A stretch of DNA of 64,000 nucleotides from the NCBI GenBank assembly GCA_964035545.1, contig OZ037768.1:13454175-13518174 (forward strand). Reading direction: 5' to 3'. Made by a program: the position numbers and the translations under genes. Under the pieces are notes generated by a model that did not search any database, was not told the DNA's origin, and saw only the letters and a list, made by a program, of their open reading frames with translations. The DNA comes from Bugula neritina (taxonomy: Eukaryota; Bryozoa; Gymnolaemata; Cheilostomatida; Bugulidae). Below are positions 26,501 through 39,759 of the stretch, piece after piece (within the stretch, counting starts at the first letter, position 1; every line of letters starts with the position of its first letter).

Positions 26501-29500
26501 TCTAAAGCTAATGGTTGCAAATGGTGTAAAATCTATATAAGGGTATATAGGTACCACATTCAAAAGACTGCCTAAAAATTTCTATCAACACAACGGAACC
26601 AAATTTATGCCCAATAACATTGCTAATGATTTAATTAGAATTTTCAATTGATACTTGTTATGTTCACGAGTATAGCTCTTTGGGGAATATTACAAACTTA
26701 TTTTTTATATAAAAGTTGCTAAGGAGAATCAATTGTTTACAACTTGGTTTTCAACATATAATTAGTAGTTAGATATTTTTATATAACAGCTGTTTATTAA
26801 GGTAATATTCACTGCGTTTCCATGAAGGAACCATGCGAATGGATTTTCTGGATTGCAGTTGCGGTTTTACTTCGATGCAACTATTTCCATAGGACGAATG
26901 AAAAATCCATTAGAATAATGCGAATGATGGAAACGTAGTGATTAAACAGCACTACTCGTGTGCTAGTAACTCAATACCACTCCATCTATTTGAAGATGCT
27001 ACCGGACACTATCAAAGTTAAGCACACAACTAGTTAGAAACTTAATTATGTAGGCCTACGCCAAAAACACACACGACTAGAATCTATCTGAGAGCACGTC
27101 AGATTGTTGCTCAAAACAAAGTTGGATATAATAGGTATAGCCATCTGCTAGTAGTTATACTGTGAATGTTTCAGTTACAGTTACAGCTATAGTCATACAG
27201 TAATTGCTGCGTATGTGATTCACTCAGTGACTAATGCTATGACACATGTTATAAATTAGTATGACAGAGTTTCCCCAATAGAGTGCAGAGATAGAAGAGA
27301 GTTGAACAGATTAGATGTATCTATGTGGTTAGATCAGACGTAACAACAATACCTCATCATCAGAGTAGATCAAACCTACACCAGTCACCACCAAGTCGCC
27401 CTGACACATAACATTGAACAGTCACGTACATAGAAACATAAAACCCAAGTCAAAGAAGCAAGAGCTAGTTCAATCAAACCGGGTCCACAATTACCTGGTG
27501 TCTATACAATTCATGTCTCCATGCCTGCATTGTGTAAGGGAATATTGAGTAATAATATAAGTGTATAAAATACAGCTGAGAAATAGGGTTCAGAATGCAG
27601 AATTAAACTAAATTAAGCCAAGCATTTACTTCTAAAAAACATGACTACACACTAAAGCAGTCTAAACACTGAGGCATAATCGAAATTTTTTTTAAAAACT
27701 GCTCAATTCTATTTGCATGCCATGAATTGAGTTAGCAAAAATCTTAGTTTAGTGAATCAGAAAAACCATTAAATTATATACACTAGGCTTACCGATCTTT
27801 CAGTATCGCCTCTGTACGGCACTTTATCTGAACAAGCAGGAGAGGGTATATCGTTGCCGTGTCTGGCAGATAGACAGCGTCTGCTATGTCCATGTAGCTT
27901 GTCTCTCATCAGTGGCTGGTTGTGGTGACAATTTTCATGTCTAGACGAGGCGCTAGACACTCTCGACCCATTCTGTAAGAGAATAGAGTGTCACACAGCT
28001 GCAAGTGTATAGTAGTAACTTATTACTAGAATATTCAGTTCAATTACTATAAAGTAACATTTTGTTCTTTATTTATGTAAGCTAACACTCAGAACCAATT
28101 TTTGCCTCATTTTAATTACATCTTGTGATTACAGTACTCTTGTTACCCTTCTTTGTAAGCCTTGCACCTATCGAAGTAAAATTTTATTAAAAAAACAGAA
28201 AAACATGTTTATCAATTTATCTCATCACTTTGGTTAACTTTATAATAAATGTATTGTTGAAGTCATAAGTAGGAAGCAAAAAGAAACTGAAAAAAATAAA
28301 GAAATGTGACTATGCATAGAAATTATAAAATCAGCAAAGCAATCTGGTGTTTTATTACTCCTACCTTAGCACTGGGAGTTGTGCTTGGACGGGCAGATTT
28401 ACAATCTCCCTGGCCGTTACATGTTGCGCCCTAAAGAAGTTAAGGTATTTCACAAGACAAGCTCAACGCACGTCTATGGGTAAGAAGGTAATTGTATGAA
28501 GAAATAAAGTTAGTCACACAAAGACAAAGACAAATGAAAAGGAGACAGTGGGACAGCAACTATTGGATTTCAATCATGGAAAGGTTGTAAAATAAATAAT
28601 ATTCTGAATACCTGCATAAACAACCTCTGTAAAAAATCAAAAACATTTTAAGCTCAAAGAAGCATGGACTAAACATTATTTAACCATACAACAATTTAAT
28701 GTTATTTAGGGTAAAAAATTGTTACATCATAAACTTCACTTTTTTAGAGATATCAATGCTTGAAGTTACGAAAGTTTGTAATAATTCTGAAACACGATTT
28801 ATCATAAGATTGTTTAAAATTCGGAACAGTTTTTACACAAAGTTTTTCCTTTACAGCAGGCTGTAGAACATGTAAAGTACAAAATATATTACCAAAAATA
28901 GCAACAAGTGATAGTCAAGCTATACAACTATACAAAAACATGTTTCATGTATCGATGATTGCACAATACCTGAGCTGCAGCTTTTTTCAACTTATCCCGT
29001 TCTTTCTTGCTGAGAGTTTTCTTTCTCTGGGCTTTTGCCTAGAATATTGCACAATAAATTCACGTCAATTTTTTTAAACGTACAACAGGGATTTAGAAAG
29101 TTGTAAATATAAAAATATATTTAGTAAACCTGCACATTGAACATTCTCAATATTAACACCAAAGAAGCTATGTAACTACTAAATTGTTCATAAATATTGT
29201 TCAATGACGTGGAGTTGTCTAACCTTGTTTTGCATGTATTCAATATTAACAGGAAGACCATCTGATACTGAGCTGTCGGATCCTCCGTCATCCTCACTAC
29301 AAGATATACTGAGTCATCACTAGGCGTCTCTGGTGTAGTATGTAGTGTATACTATGTAGTGTATACTATGTGGTGTGTAGTGTATACTATGTAGTGTGTG
29401 CTATGTAGTATTTAGCGTGTACTATGTAATCATGCTCACCTCAGATCTACACTGGCTGCCAGAAGCTCCTCTAAATTCACATTTGAAGAGAGAAGATCAA

Positions 29501-32500
29501 CAGTCTTGCCATTCACCACAATATTGGTTTTGCCTAGTCTGGCAAACTTCTTTAGAATCTGGCTCCTGAGTTCATTCTCCAATTCAGACAATACCGTATC
29601 ATACTGAAGAGGTAAATACATACATACAGATAGCACAACTCCATACTATATTAAAGAGGAGATGGCATTAATTACATAAATTCGTATTTATTGTTCTATT
29701 CCATGATCTACAGTTTATAAGCCGTAGCCAAATATAAACTAATATACTGTAAACTCCTAAGTCCTTTATTAAAACAATAATCAAAACACTTGCATTGTAA
29801 TCATAAGAAAAAACTATAAGAATAATATTTATCTCTCGACCTCCACACTACCAAGAAGCATTAAATTATATGTCTAGCAGCTAAGCAGCAAATATATGCA
29901 TTTTATAAATTCCATCAGACTATCATTACAAAAAAGCATTACTAATGTTTGTAAAGAATGAAAGCTGCAACTATCCCCAGAGGTTAGTGCATTGTAAAAT
30001 ATATATTATAAATGCACAATCATAAGCTTAGCAACATGTATAAGTCAATACAATGTAGTAGAATATGTGGACTTGTACAAATAAACAGAAACTACAACAG
30101 AAGTTTTCACAAAATAACTCAACAACTAGATTCAGTTTAAAAAGGTGCCAAAAGGTAGATACAAATCTAATACTGAAAGACTGGAGCTTATAAAAGAGCA
30201 TGCACTTAAACATAGTAAAGTGTTAGAGACAAAACCCATCAGCTCCAACCCAACCATCATGAGTTATTAGATTAAACCAGGGGTGTCCAACCTTTTCAGA
30301 GTGAGGGCCACTAAAATGAAATATTCAAGTGGCGAGGGCCACATTGTAAAATTTAGTTTGAGCTGGGGGCCACAACATCAGTATTTTTCATTACACAATG
30401 AAGTCCCAATAATTTCTGCAGGCTGCGTGTTTTGTTGCATGTATATAAATGAGACATTTAAAAAATGGTTTTGCCATTATTATGCTTTTGAGGGCCGCAT
30501 AAATGTAGACTGGGGGCCCTATCAGACCCTGAGGCTGCATGTTGGACTAAAAGATAAATACACTTTACACCATAGCTGCAGTGCCACCTATTAAGTGCCA
30601 TCACTTAAACTATTACTTCCTTATTATTATGCATGGCAAGGCATGAAATAAAAACAATAGCATATTTTAAACAAAGATTCCAGGTATATACATGTAATGT
30701 GTAGATTTGAGAAATGTATATTGGCAATAAATATTAACCACGGTTTAAAAAAATTGAAAAAAAATATAACAACCATGCTTTGAATTGAAATTTTTAACTC
30801 ATCTTTTGCAAAAGAAATATTAAAACATTAACAAGGTATTTTAACTGATTGTGAGCCTTTTGATTGGATAATATTTACAAGTCATAAGGTTATATGTATA
30901 TCTCACAGAGAATACTTTTAAAGGAAACTAATAGATTTAGTCTATCATACACCTAAAGTAATTAGTCATATTTATAAGCGGTTGTTGAAGACTTACTGTG
31001 TGAAAAGCTGCGAGAAACATAGTTGTTGCAGACAGCACGTGCAATGCTTGCAGCCAGGTGGTATTTAAAGGATAATTATGTGCCAATATAACATGTGGGT
31101 CAAAAAATAAATACACAAACATGCACCAAATATATACAAATATTATTTACCATGACAATGAAGAGCTTGTAGCACCAGCCATATAGCCCCGCAAGGGTTA
31201 CAAATGATATATATTAATGTAGTACATCAAATAGAAACACATTGTAAGTCATTTTATCAAAGCTATAACGTTAAGGAGAATGAGTCTTCACACAAGCAAA
31301 TTTCAATATTTAAATACAGCTAAAACATAACTTGCAAGACAATTGTTAGTTTGGCAGCAAATGTTCTTTTATTAGAAAATGAATTTATATAGTTAAAATA
31401 CATATCTCAGAAAATGCATTAACCGATAGAGCAGCTCGAAAGGAAAAGCACCCAACATAGAAACTTGAGGCCTGCTTATACCTAAGCTAATCTGCCCTAA
31501 TTATTGTCACTATTATTATGATCTAAGGCTAGATATTGTAGCCTTAGAGAAAAGTTAAGGAGCTGTGACATACCTTAGTTTTATCTGGGTCACAATAGTC
31601 TAGCAGAGTGTCACAGAAATGGTAGCCCATTGACTCAAAATCTTTCATGTTGAAGTGACAAGACTTTTTGTTACCCACTGAAGAGCCACAGAAAGTTGCC
31701 TAAACCAGCAATGAATAAAGTATATAAGCTATGCTTGCAGAAGTCTCCATCCACTGGGAACCCTAATGGTAAGGGTTTTTCCAGCAGACTAAGGACTGTA
31801 CCCCTCCTCCTATGTTGGCAACATGTGTTAAGGGCTTCTACTTAGATACAGGAGACATTATGACCGAATGCCCTTCCTGACATCACGAATATACCCCTTT
31901 CAAATGTTCCTATTACTCAATTTATGACTAGGAGTTGTGTCCCCTTATGAGGTACACACTCTAACCTTATTGTACAGAGCATTAAAATGTTAAGCTTGAC
32001 TGATGCATAGAACCCAAGCTATGCTATACTTGTTTTTTGGGAAATAAATATTTTGGTAGTATCGCACATATAAGCATATCTAAAATTACTTAATAGCATT
32101 TCTTCATTGAAAATTTAAAAAAAAATTACCTTGAAAAAATTTTCATGGTCTTTTTTGGTTATTGAGAAGTGCTGCAATAACAGGTAGGATTTAAATCCTA
32201 TTAAGTGTGATTAAGGTATGTACCTGCTAAGGGGGCACAACTCTCAATTATAAATTGAACATCAGGGACATTGAAAAAGGGTCTATTATCTTGCTGATAT
32301 TATAACTCAAGGCTCTTACTACGCCAGTGCCCTAAACAGGCTACCAAATACTTAGGAGAGTACACAACATTAACATATAAATAAAAAACACTGTTTGAAC
32401 AATCGAACATTCAAAATGGAGACTAAAGCATTTTCATAGAGTAATCTCACCTCCATAGTAAAACTGTTGGCAATTCCCATGTTCCACATGACTATCCTAC

Positions 32501-35500
32501 CAGTCCCTTCTTTCCCTTTTTGAACTTTGAAGCTGCACTCATCAAATGTGAACTGGGATACAAACAGTATACACTGTCAATGTGCCTACTTTATCAGAAA
32601 TCTTTTCTCTAGCTCACTATACTAACATAAAAATATAAAATCATGAAACCTTATTTACCTTGTCTGGGCAATTTTTGCCAAGCATTGCAGGAAAAATTCT
32701 TTCATGTAATCTCTTGCTCTTGTCCATACGATTTTCACAACCGTAAATGAAAACATTTTGCTTTCTGCTATGTCCATGTAAATCACAATACAAGACGACT
32801 TCTCGTTCTAGCAACAGTCTAAATAAGGAATACACATAAACAGGTGATAAAGAAGCATCAACTAATATCTGTAAGAATTGTCTATTAAAAATATCTCACT
32901 TTATAACAAAGGGTCAAAAATACAACACCTGCCATCAACCAGTATGGTTATTTTGTTAAGTCTTGCAAAACTCATGATTTATATTTGTTCAATAAACAAT
33001 AATGCTCACTTTTTGATCATAGTTTTAGCACTGATAATTGTAGGGTATGAGTCAGTTAACTGAGTTTTGTAGTTTCTGTTCAGATCTCTTCCTGCCAAAG
33101 AGCATCTGTAATTTCCAACTATCACACCATCCGGGTTCAACATTGGTACTATCTTGAATATGAATGTGTCTCGAAGCAACTAAAACATATTAAACTGAAT
33201 CTAATAGAAAAGATAAAGCGGTTAAAAGTGTAAATATTTGATACATATAAGTAGGTTAAACAAGTTGCAACCTAAAAGGAACTTACTTTGGCATCAGCAG
33301 ATTCACCCATCAAGTAGTCAAGCAAACCCTTCATCATCCAGCTGCCATTAGTTTCACCCGGATGGACTCTAGCAGTCACTACTACTGCCTTTTTGCCCTA
33401 CACATGGATATCTCAGTATTAACACAAGTATAAAGTCTTAAGGAAAATATATTTGTATATTATTAATTTAGGATTATAATATAAATCATAAAGTTATAAA
33501 TTAGAAAGAAAAACTTTCCTAATAAAAATCATGTTAGAAATAAAATCCATGACGTAAAAATTATTAAATTCTAATGTTGAATAAAGTCATACCACTGTTG
33601 GTTGTTGCTCGTTATACGGTGATGTAATAGTTAGCAGATAGACTAGATTTCCAGCTAAGGATCTTGTTAAAATTCTCAACTTACAAAACTTTGATTTTGT
33701 CTCATCTTCAACCATGTCATTGAGATAACTCTGAAGTTTTGGAAACAAACAAGAACCAGTGATGAATGCAGTTGCATAAAGGCTAACACTGCATGTCAAA
33801 CCAAAGATAAAACCTGACAATTTAACTGTTACCGAAATGAGCTACCTCAACAAGGTTATAAACTACCAACAAACAAGATATTAGGAATGATCTACTCGGA
33901 AATAGCGAAAGTAATATAACTAAATTAAATAAATAAATATGGTACACCTAGAATTTCAACATTATTTAGAAAAAATTGTTGGTTATACAAGTTTCCCAGT
34001 AATTTTGTAAGCGTTGACTTAGAAAAATAAAAAAATATGATCAAAATAAATTTAATTTTACAAAAATCTTACCTGAAGATCACTGTAGGTGTAAGGGTAA
34101 CAATGAGCTAAATATATGACATCATTGTCATGACTCATGGTTTGGGTGAAGGTAAGAGCATAGTATGGACGTTCTGTCTTGCCAGATGCATACGAGTAGT
34201 TAGACTTATAATAAGTGATGTCAGACCCCATCCGCCTCCACCCTAAACCCATCGTCTTATTGTCCTTTTCACTGTAGTAACATGGTTTCATTCCATCGTT
34301 GTACAAACTGTTTGACTGCAAACACAAGCAATTCAATTTTGACTGGATCCAAATATTGTGAAATACTAAGGAAAAATAATGTGCATTTATAAATGTTCAA
34401 CAGTATAAACTTAAATTAAAGAACATAGTATAACAAAATATTGACAGTGGGAATCTGAAATAGACTTTTAAAAATTCATACTTAAATATTTCAAGAAATA
34501 ATTTGCTATGTAAACTCACTTTCATAAAGTTGCATATTGTGAATCTGTATTTTTGTCCCTTTCTAGTGTTCTTGATTTGAAAATAGAACCATTGAGTGTG
34601 TTTGTTTGTGTAAAGATCATTGCGCAACCACAATTCGTATGAGAATTCATCACTACAAAATGGGTATATGCATCAGACCTGGTGGTAGTCCGTGTTGATT
34701 AATACCAACATAATTCTTATACCTATGTCTATAACATGCTATAATTAACAGTAGAGATATACATACAAGTCTATAAATATGCTATACACAGTAGTCGATA
34801 TATACATACATAGGTCTAAAAATATGCTATGATCAATAGTGGATACATGTATGCATTTCGTTGTCAAACCTGATCCAATTGCTTATAGCATAGTATGTCT
34901 AGTTGCAAATAACACAAGTTTACAAATATGCTACAAAGCAATTTAAATTTTTTTAGCAAATACACAACAATAGTTGTAAAGTGCCTATAAACGTTCACCT
35001 TGGCTACAGACATATTGATAACATGCTTTTAAGAATAACAGAATAGCATAGGAGAAATCAATTTTGAAAGCCAATAAAAAGCAAAATTATAGACATCAAG
35101 GAATTGCTGTCAAATTATAAAAGTCTAAGCAAGCAATTCACATGTTTATTTTAAGAGAGGCAGCTAAAACGGAACCTACATTTGAACTGCTTTCGCTAGA
35201 TTTCCGCTTTCAAATCTGGATTCAAATTGGAGTGTAGAATCATCAGGTCCATTGAGCTCTACAGATGCTTGTTTGAGTTCAGACTTACTGCCACCAACTC
35301 GGGAGTGTAAAAACTGTTAGCAAGTAAAAACAAGATGTCTAATATAGTTGTACTTTATGAGCTGATTTCATAATGCAAGGTAGATTACTTCTTGCAGTAA
35401 TACATATCAACAAGTTTAAATCATAATGTTGTGTAATAGTTATAAGTCACCTATATGCATTGGTGCAAGTGATAAAACAGGCTTGTTATGCAATACATGG

Positions 35501-38325
35501 CTAAAACACTGTAAGTAAATGTATTGTACAACTGTCAAACACAAACACAACACATATCTTAATATTTTACATCCCAGAGATATTTGTTGTATATATGTGT
35601 AGTAAATCATGTCACTTTTAATGTTTACAAGTATTCTCACACGTACAACAACTAAATATACAGACAGAAAGCCTATCAACGTATTTTAGCATATTATCCA
35701 TCTTTCATAACAGCCAGTAAAACTAATTTATAACTCAAAACATTTACAAATAAATATATAGCTCAAATATAAGTACATACAAGTAGTTGGAATACAGCTA
35801 GATAAACCTGTATACACCATGATTATAGATACTTACAAATGGACTAGAGAGATTCTGCAATTCAAATACTGTTCTACCTTCCTCTAGACTAACAAGGGTA
35901 GGCTGTAGTTCTTGTCCACCTAATACACGTTGGAATATATAATATAATAGTTCATCATATATTGTAGAAAGACCAATCACTTTATGACTATGTATTAGGT
36001 TGCTTTTTCAACATGAATGAGCCAGTTTTTATATTAAAAACAAAAACTGTAAAAAAACAAGCAAATAAAAGTAGCATAGCCAAAATAAAATGAATAATAG
36101 ATGCTTAACTTAGAGAAGTAATAGCACTAGACACGTACATTTGATATAAAATGGTTCTTTTGTTGGGGGAGAGTTGAATGAGTGCGTTATTCTCTCAATA
36201 GCAACTTCCAGTTCGGCAGGCCATCTTGGTAACTGCTGAGGCCCCAACGTTGGGTTAGTTATAGCAAATAGTTGTCTCGGCTCCCTTAATCTCGACACCT
36301 GATCAGCAGTAACAATAATATACACATAAGTACTCTTTGAATATAGATTACAATATTTCTGTTTAGACACACTGATTATTATCAAGTAATGATATGCCAA
36401 TCAACTATTATGCTATATTTAAAAAAGCTCTTAATTCATTTCAATAAAAGCTAAAACAACATCTTTTGTTTCCTAACACAAATGAATTAACTGCAACTCA
36501 ATGAACTGGAAATATTAATTGGCTAGTTGAGTATGCAATATGACACTCAACAAATTAAAGTTCAAAATATGAAAAGTAAATATTTAAAATAAAACACAAC
36601 TCACCAATCGACCATCTTCAAATCTGTATTCCAGTTGTTTTGACTTTGCATCTGTATTTGCATCTATATCATAAAATAATAACAGAAAAGTATGCAAAGA
36701 ACAGTATTAAGGCCTATTATATTACATGTTTTAGTGACTACTGTATAACGTTGTAGGTGCAGCTAAAAATAATTGCTGTTGCTTAAATAAATTTGTCATC
36801 TTCAAGTTTGATTTTCATTAGCCAAAAGAATAAAACTACATTAGTTAACAAAAAAGGATTCTCATCTAATCAATTGAAACAAGTGATAAATGATTAAACA
36901 AGGCCACAATAAGTATACAGAGTTGATGATAAAATCTGTATAGCAGTATAATGTTTCATAAAATTTTTGCTCATTATATATTTTCGTTATTGTACTAAAC
37001 ATTAATTTTTCAAGACAAATGACATTAGAAGGCGAGAAATAAATGGCAGCATTTAATCCTAAAAACCCTCCTCACAAAAAATATGGGACAAAAATTATTA
37101 AATAATACATTCTTTCTAAACACAGCATGAAGTGTTTCTATGGTAGCAGTGATTAAAATTATATTACAGCTCATCCACAATAAAGAATGATATACCTTGT
37201 TGTTTATCTTCTTCTTCTGAGCTGCCCAGTTTGTAACCATGAGTTCTGTTGAAGTCATTGAAAAGAGGAGAGGTCTTTGTTCGTTCTCTATTTCGACCTT
37301 TTCACATTAAATAAAGCATACAAATATGATCATATGTTGAGTCTAGATAATTTGATGCAAACAGCTAAACAGGAGCTGTTACATGTCTAGCTTATTACTT
37401 CTATAGTGAAAGGGTAATTCAACAGTAAAATTTAGTCCAGGTGGAATAAAAATCAATAAGAAACCTTAGTATATATTTGTACAGGCAAGGAAATATCTTT
37501 AAAAAAGCTAATAACACCAATATTGGTATCTCAGTAAAACAGAACAAGCAACTAAAGAGCTTATCTAAAAATATCTCACAAGTAGAGATTAAAAGTCAGA
37601 CAGTGAAACAGACTAATATAAACTGGAAAAAATTTGTAGGATAGTTTGGTAATAGGAAAGCTCTACCAAACCCTGGAGATACTGCAACACAGCTAGCTAT
37701 GTATTCATGAAATATAATTTAACAGGTCACAGGGTAGATAACAACACAGACCTATGACTACATAGATTAGAGACCAAACACTATGTAACAAAGAGAAGAA
37801 AGATGTAGTCATAAAAATAGCCCAAAGAGAATAAAAATATAATGCCATTATCAGTCCTCCTGAGGTTGAATAAAAAGGTTTACAGAAAGTAAGTCCTAAA
37901 ATAAACAAGCATGTCTAGAACAACTTAGAACTAGATTAGTAAACCAATATGTTCTACAAGCTTACCTGTGTAGTACCCATAATAGGATAAATGCTTTTTC
38001 ATAAAATCATCATACGGGTTCTGCAAAATATAAAAAAAATATTATTTGAACATTTAAACATATTGAGATATAAAAGATTCATTCAATACTACAGTAAAGT
38101 TTCAAATTATTTTTTCAAGTTAGCTTTATTTAACATTTAACTTAGCACAAAGAATAACATGCAGAAAAATTGTTGCCTGCTAGTTATCTGTATTACTATC
38201 TGTGTGCATATATTGTGAGAAAAACTCTTCTCTTCCACTACTAATTAGAACAGTATAGAAAATTAAATGCTTACACTGGCAAAACTGCTAGGCTCACACG
38301 CATCTCGGCCCTTATAACTTGGCAT
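17507..38325 (-). CDS. AGBL2/3: Cytosolic carboxypeptidase, AGBL2/AGBL3 (CCP2/CCP3) group
   Basis: Complete, 1230 residues in 33 coding exons. High ends: 38325, 38020, 37297, 36663, 36298, 35919, 35313, 34652, 34315, 33730, 33397, 33179, 32818, 32552, 31699, 29603, 29296, 29038, 28626, 28430, 27972, 27524, 27400, 25934, 25559, 25382, 23337, 23151, 22196, 20163, 18311, 18100, 17641. Low ends: 38275, 37966, 37196, 36605, 36139, 35837, 35180, 34520, 34073, 33593, 33287, 33010, 32659, 32451, 31574, 29440, 29224, 28970, 28612, 28365, 27793, 27495, 27353, 25896, 25490, 25257, 23243, 23011, 22118, 19923, 18191, 17927, 17507. The CCP N-domain precedes an M14 peptidase domain (about 387-610): zinc ligands His398 and Glu401 (HPGE), His494 (LHGHS), catalytic Glu567 (FTME|ATF). 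It is expected to trim polyglutamate side chains from tubulin in cilia. The 620-residue tail is basic and Ser-rich with coiled coil (about 1010-1130). Confidence 0.93.
18968..19452. mobile_element. Large imperfect inverted repeat with short internal repeats
   Basis: Left arm (about 18968-19150) and right arm (about 19255-19452) are complementary: the pairs tggccatttccagagtgag / ctcactccaaaaatggcca and ttcgaaaattttatttgg / ccagatgacattttcaa show this. Each arm is made of degenerate 15-20 bp units like caaatggaaaatagacaact. It lies in the intron between carboxypeptidase exons 30 and 31. The plus-strand open frame over the left arm is a by-product of the units. Confidence 0.7.
19714..19868 (+). 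mobile_element. MITE family A, copy 2
   Basis: About 155 bp, similar along its length to 3421-3578 (reverse) and 51690-51845. Left end GATGCAGTAATGGAGAAATTGAG preceded by TA; right end tttctccactac, then degraded. Inside a carboxypeptidase intron. Confidence 0.8.
21616..22035. mobile_element. TTA-flanked element, family B (diverged copy)
   Basis: About 420 bp flanked by TTA at 21613-21615 and 22036-22038. Imperfect inverted ends: GTGTGATGCCACATTAGA left and GCGTGGGGCCACATTAGA when the right end is read on the other strand. The inner stretch attggctgattactacttag resembles attggctggtagctattcag in 22326-22668. TTA duplication suggests a PIF/Harbinger-type non-autonomous element. Confidence 0.6.
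22326..22668. mobile_element. TTA-flanked element, family B, intact ~50-bp inverted ends
   Basis: 343 bp flanked by TTA on both sides (22323-22325 and 22669-22671). Terminal inverted repeats of about 50 bp begin GCCTAGGGCCACACGGTGCG and include the palindrome TTTTCGCATGCGAAAA in each end. No coding capacity. Located in the intron between carboxypeptidase exons 28 and 29. Confidence 0.85.
22783..22994 (+). mobile_element. tRNA-derived SINE with 19-bp target site duplication
   Basis: 212 bp. The 5' part looks like a tRNA gene: A-box-like GTGGTCTAGGGG at 22792-22803 and B-box-like GGTTCAAACC at 22837-22846. The tail carries ggaagagcatccagtcataa, also found at 31745-31985. Perfect 19 bp direct repeats (tataggtgtaacacacctg) flank it at 22764-22782 and 22995-23013. 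The right copy overlaps the last three bases of carboxypeptidase exon 28 and its donor. Confidence 0.9.
23795..24223. mobile_element. Fold-back hairpin element (~210-bp arms, 4-nt loop)
   Basis: Near-perfect palindrome: the left arm 23795-24004 and right arm 24009-24223 are complementary with few mismatches and a TTTT centre between CCGTTACGG and CCGTAACGG. Outer ends GGGTCACTTTACTTAA and TTAAGTAAAATGACCC (right copy has a small insertion nearby). AAAT occurs directly outside both ends and may be the target duplication. Lies in the intron between carboxypeptidase exons 26 and 27. Confidence 0.9.
25935..26085. repeat. 33-37 bp minisatellite starting at a splice acceptor
   Basis: Four units beginning CTAGAGTTTATATAGATATGA, at about 25935, 25972, 26005 and 26039, plus a partial fifth. 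On the gene strand each unit ends TATATAAACTCTAG or similar, the same as the acceptor of carboxypeptidase exon 24. Confidence 0.8.
26809..26941. mobile_element. Small MITE with TCACTGCGTTTCCAT ends
   Basis: 133 bp. Left end TCACTGCGTTTCCAT and right end ATGGAAACGTAGTGA are inverted copies with one mismatch; the complementarity continues inward (gcgaatggatttt / aaaaatccatt). No clear target duplication read. Confidence 0.6.
29334..29429. repeat. GTGTAGTATACTATGTA minisatellite
   Basis: Imperfect tandem units of about 17-19 bp (tatgtagtgtatactatgtagtg) in the intron between carboxypeptidase exons 16 and 17, immediately downstream of the exon 16 donor. Confidence 0.75.
30278..30547. mobile_element. 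hAT-type non-autonomous element, right end degraded
   Basis: Starts CAGGGGTGTCCAACCTTTTC, a typical hAT terminal sequence, with repeated GGGCCAC/GGGGGCC words inside. The right end keeps only GTTGGAC, the expected complement of GTCCAAC, then stops matching. Lies in a carboxypeptidase intron. Confidence 0.6.
31745..31985 (-). mobile_element. SINE-related copy (tail shared with 22783-22994)
   Basis: On the minus strand it reads gtgatgtcaggaagggcatt, tcataatgtctcctgta, cagtccttag, aaaacccttaccattaggg, and cagtggatgg, in the same order as the 3' two-thirds of the SINE at 22783. The head differs and I see no clean A/B boxes. Confidence 0.6.
32200..32345 (+). mobile_element. Partial SINE-like head related to the 31745 copy
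   Basis: gtacctgctaagggggcacaactc...ataaattgaacatcagggacattgaaaaaggg resembles the head of the 31745-31985 copy, in opposite orientation. It is a fragment in the intron between carboxypeptidase exons 14 and 15. Confidence 0.4.
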
Positions 38326-39759
38326 GATCTGAACATTACGTCTAAAACAAATGAAGCCAAAAACAGATGTAGTTTCAAACGACAGCAGTTGAAAGTAAAT
38401 TGAACACAATATTAGGTCTAATTATAGTCTAGACTTATAACCTAAAGATAAACTTGAATGTTGCCCTGAGATAATTTTCTCAGTAAGCATATAGTTTTTA
38501 AACAATTACATTTACTGAACCGGGAAAAAATAAAGTTCTAAAATTTAAATCATGTAATTATTAATAAAACCCATTTTTATATTTACTGGGCATTATAAAT
38601 AAGATATTAACAATGCGTTATTTTTGCATTTGAAAACTATTTTCAAGTTCTCGATAACTAATAAAACAATGGCTAAAAGATATTGTTTGCTTAAGTTCTA
38701 ATATATCATAAGTATAATTTAGTAATCAGAGGCAAGCAAACCTGAAAACTCTAACAGCACTGTTAAATAGTATCATAAATATTATAATAGTTACTAATTT
38801 ATTAAATGTTACGTATAATGACTAAAGCATTACACTTGTAAAATGCTGTAACATGATGTCAAGCTATACTGACTATCATCATGATAATTAACAAATAACA
38901 AAATCTATATGCCAAATGCCAATAATATGACACAATTGTATGAGACTTAACAAAGAAAGTAAATAAAAGTTATTTTAGCTTACTAGTACAAAATGTAGCA
39001 TATTGTGTTAAAATTATATAACTCAAGTTTCTATTAATTTATATATAGATGTATCTGCAAAGTATTTAAACTTATTAGAACAATAACTACCCCAAGTATA
39101 ACAAAGCCTATATAAATAATACAACAGATGAAAAGATCAAATGTATGACTGTTAGATATAAAATTGATTACAAAATTGATATTACAACACTTGTATAGAG
39201 AACAAGCATCAACTAAAACATCGTGCCTCTAATATCTTACAAAGGGAAAATAACAGCTATGTTGGTTTTAAAACATGCTGAATTCAGTTGTACTTATTGT
39301 AAAATAAATACAAATATAAACATTGCATTTTTACCTACAATCATAAATAGAAACTGTAAAATACTATTAATGTAGAAAATTAAAATATCAGCTTAATACA
39401 AAATGAGACTCAAGGTCATAAATAGCTGAATATTTAGCACGTAATTAAATTATAACATTATTATTATTATGATCAATTCAATTAATAAATTGATATTTTT
39501 ATATTAGTAGACATAATATTTAGAATTGATATTATTTGCCATAGAGCTATTCCTCATTTACTGCAACTGTAAGTGTAAGTAGTAAGACCACGCTATCAAC
39601 TAAAAACTACAAACTTTAGGTAAAGAAAATAATTATTCACACTGTGAATGATATGGATCTTGCATAGCCAAAACATAAACTGTAAAACTAAATAATATAG
39701 AGACTAAAACTATTGTTACAATACGTGTAAATTACTATATTAAATCCATTGCTAATAGT

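Noticed and set aside
30283-30594. 103-residue plus-strand frame
   Set aside because: It lies over a hAT-type element with CAGGGGTGTCC end, antisense within a carboxypeptidase intron; the peptide is repetitive from the GGGCCAC words.
33010-33062. Apparent 18-residue deletion in the carboxypeptidase domain after NRNYKTQ
   Set aside because: A first look placed the donor at CA|GTTAAC. Reading on to AA|GTGAGC (33009) restores the family segment ending TMIKK and keeps the frame, so nothing is missing.
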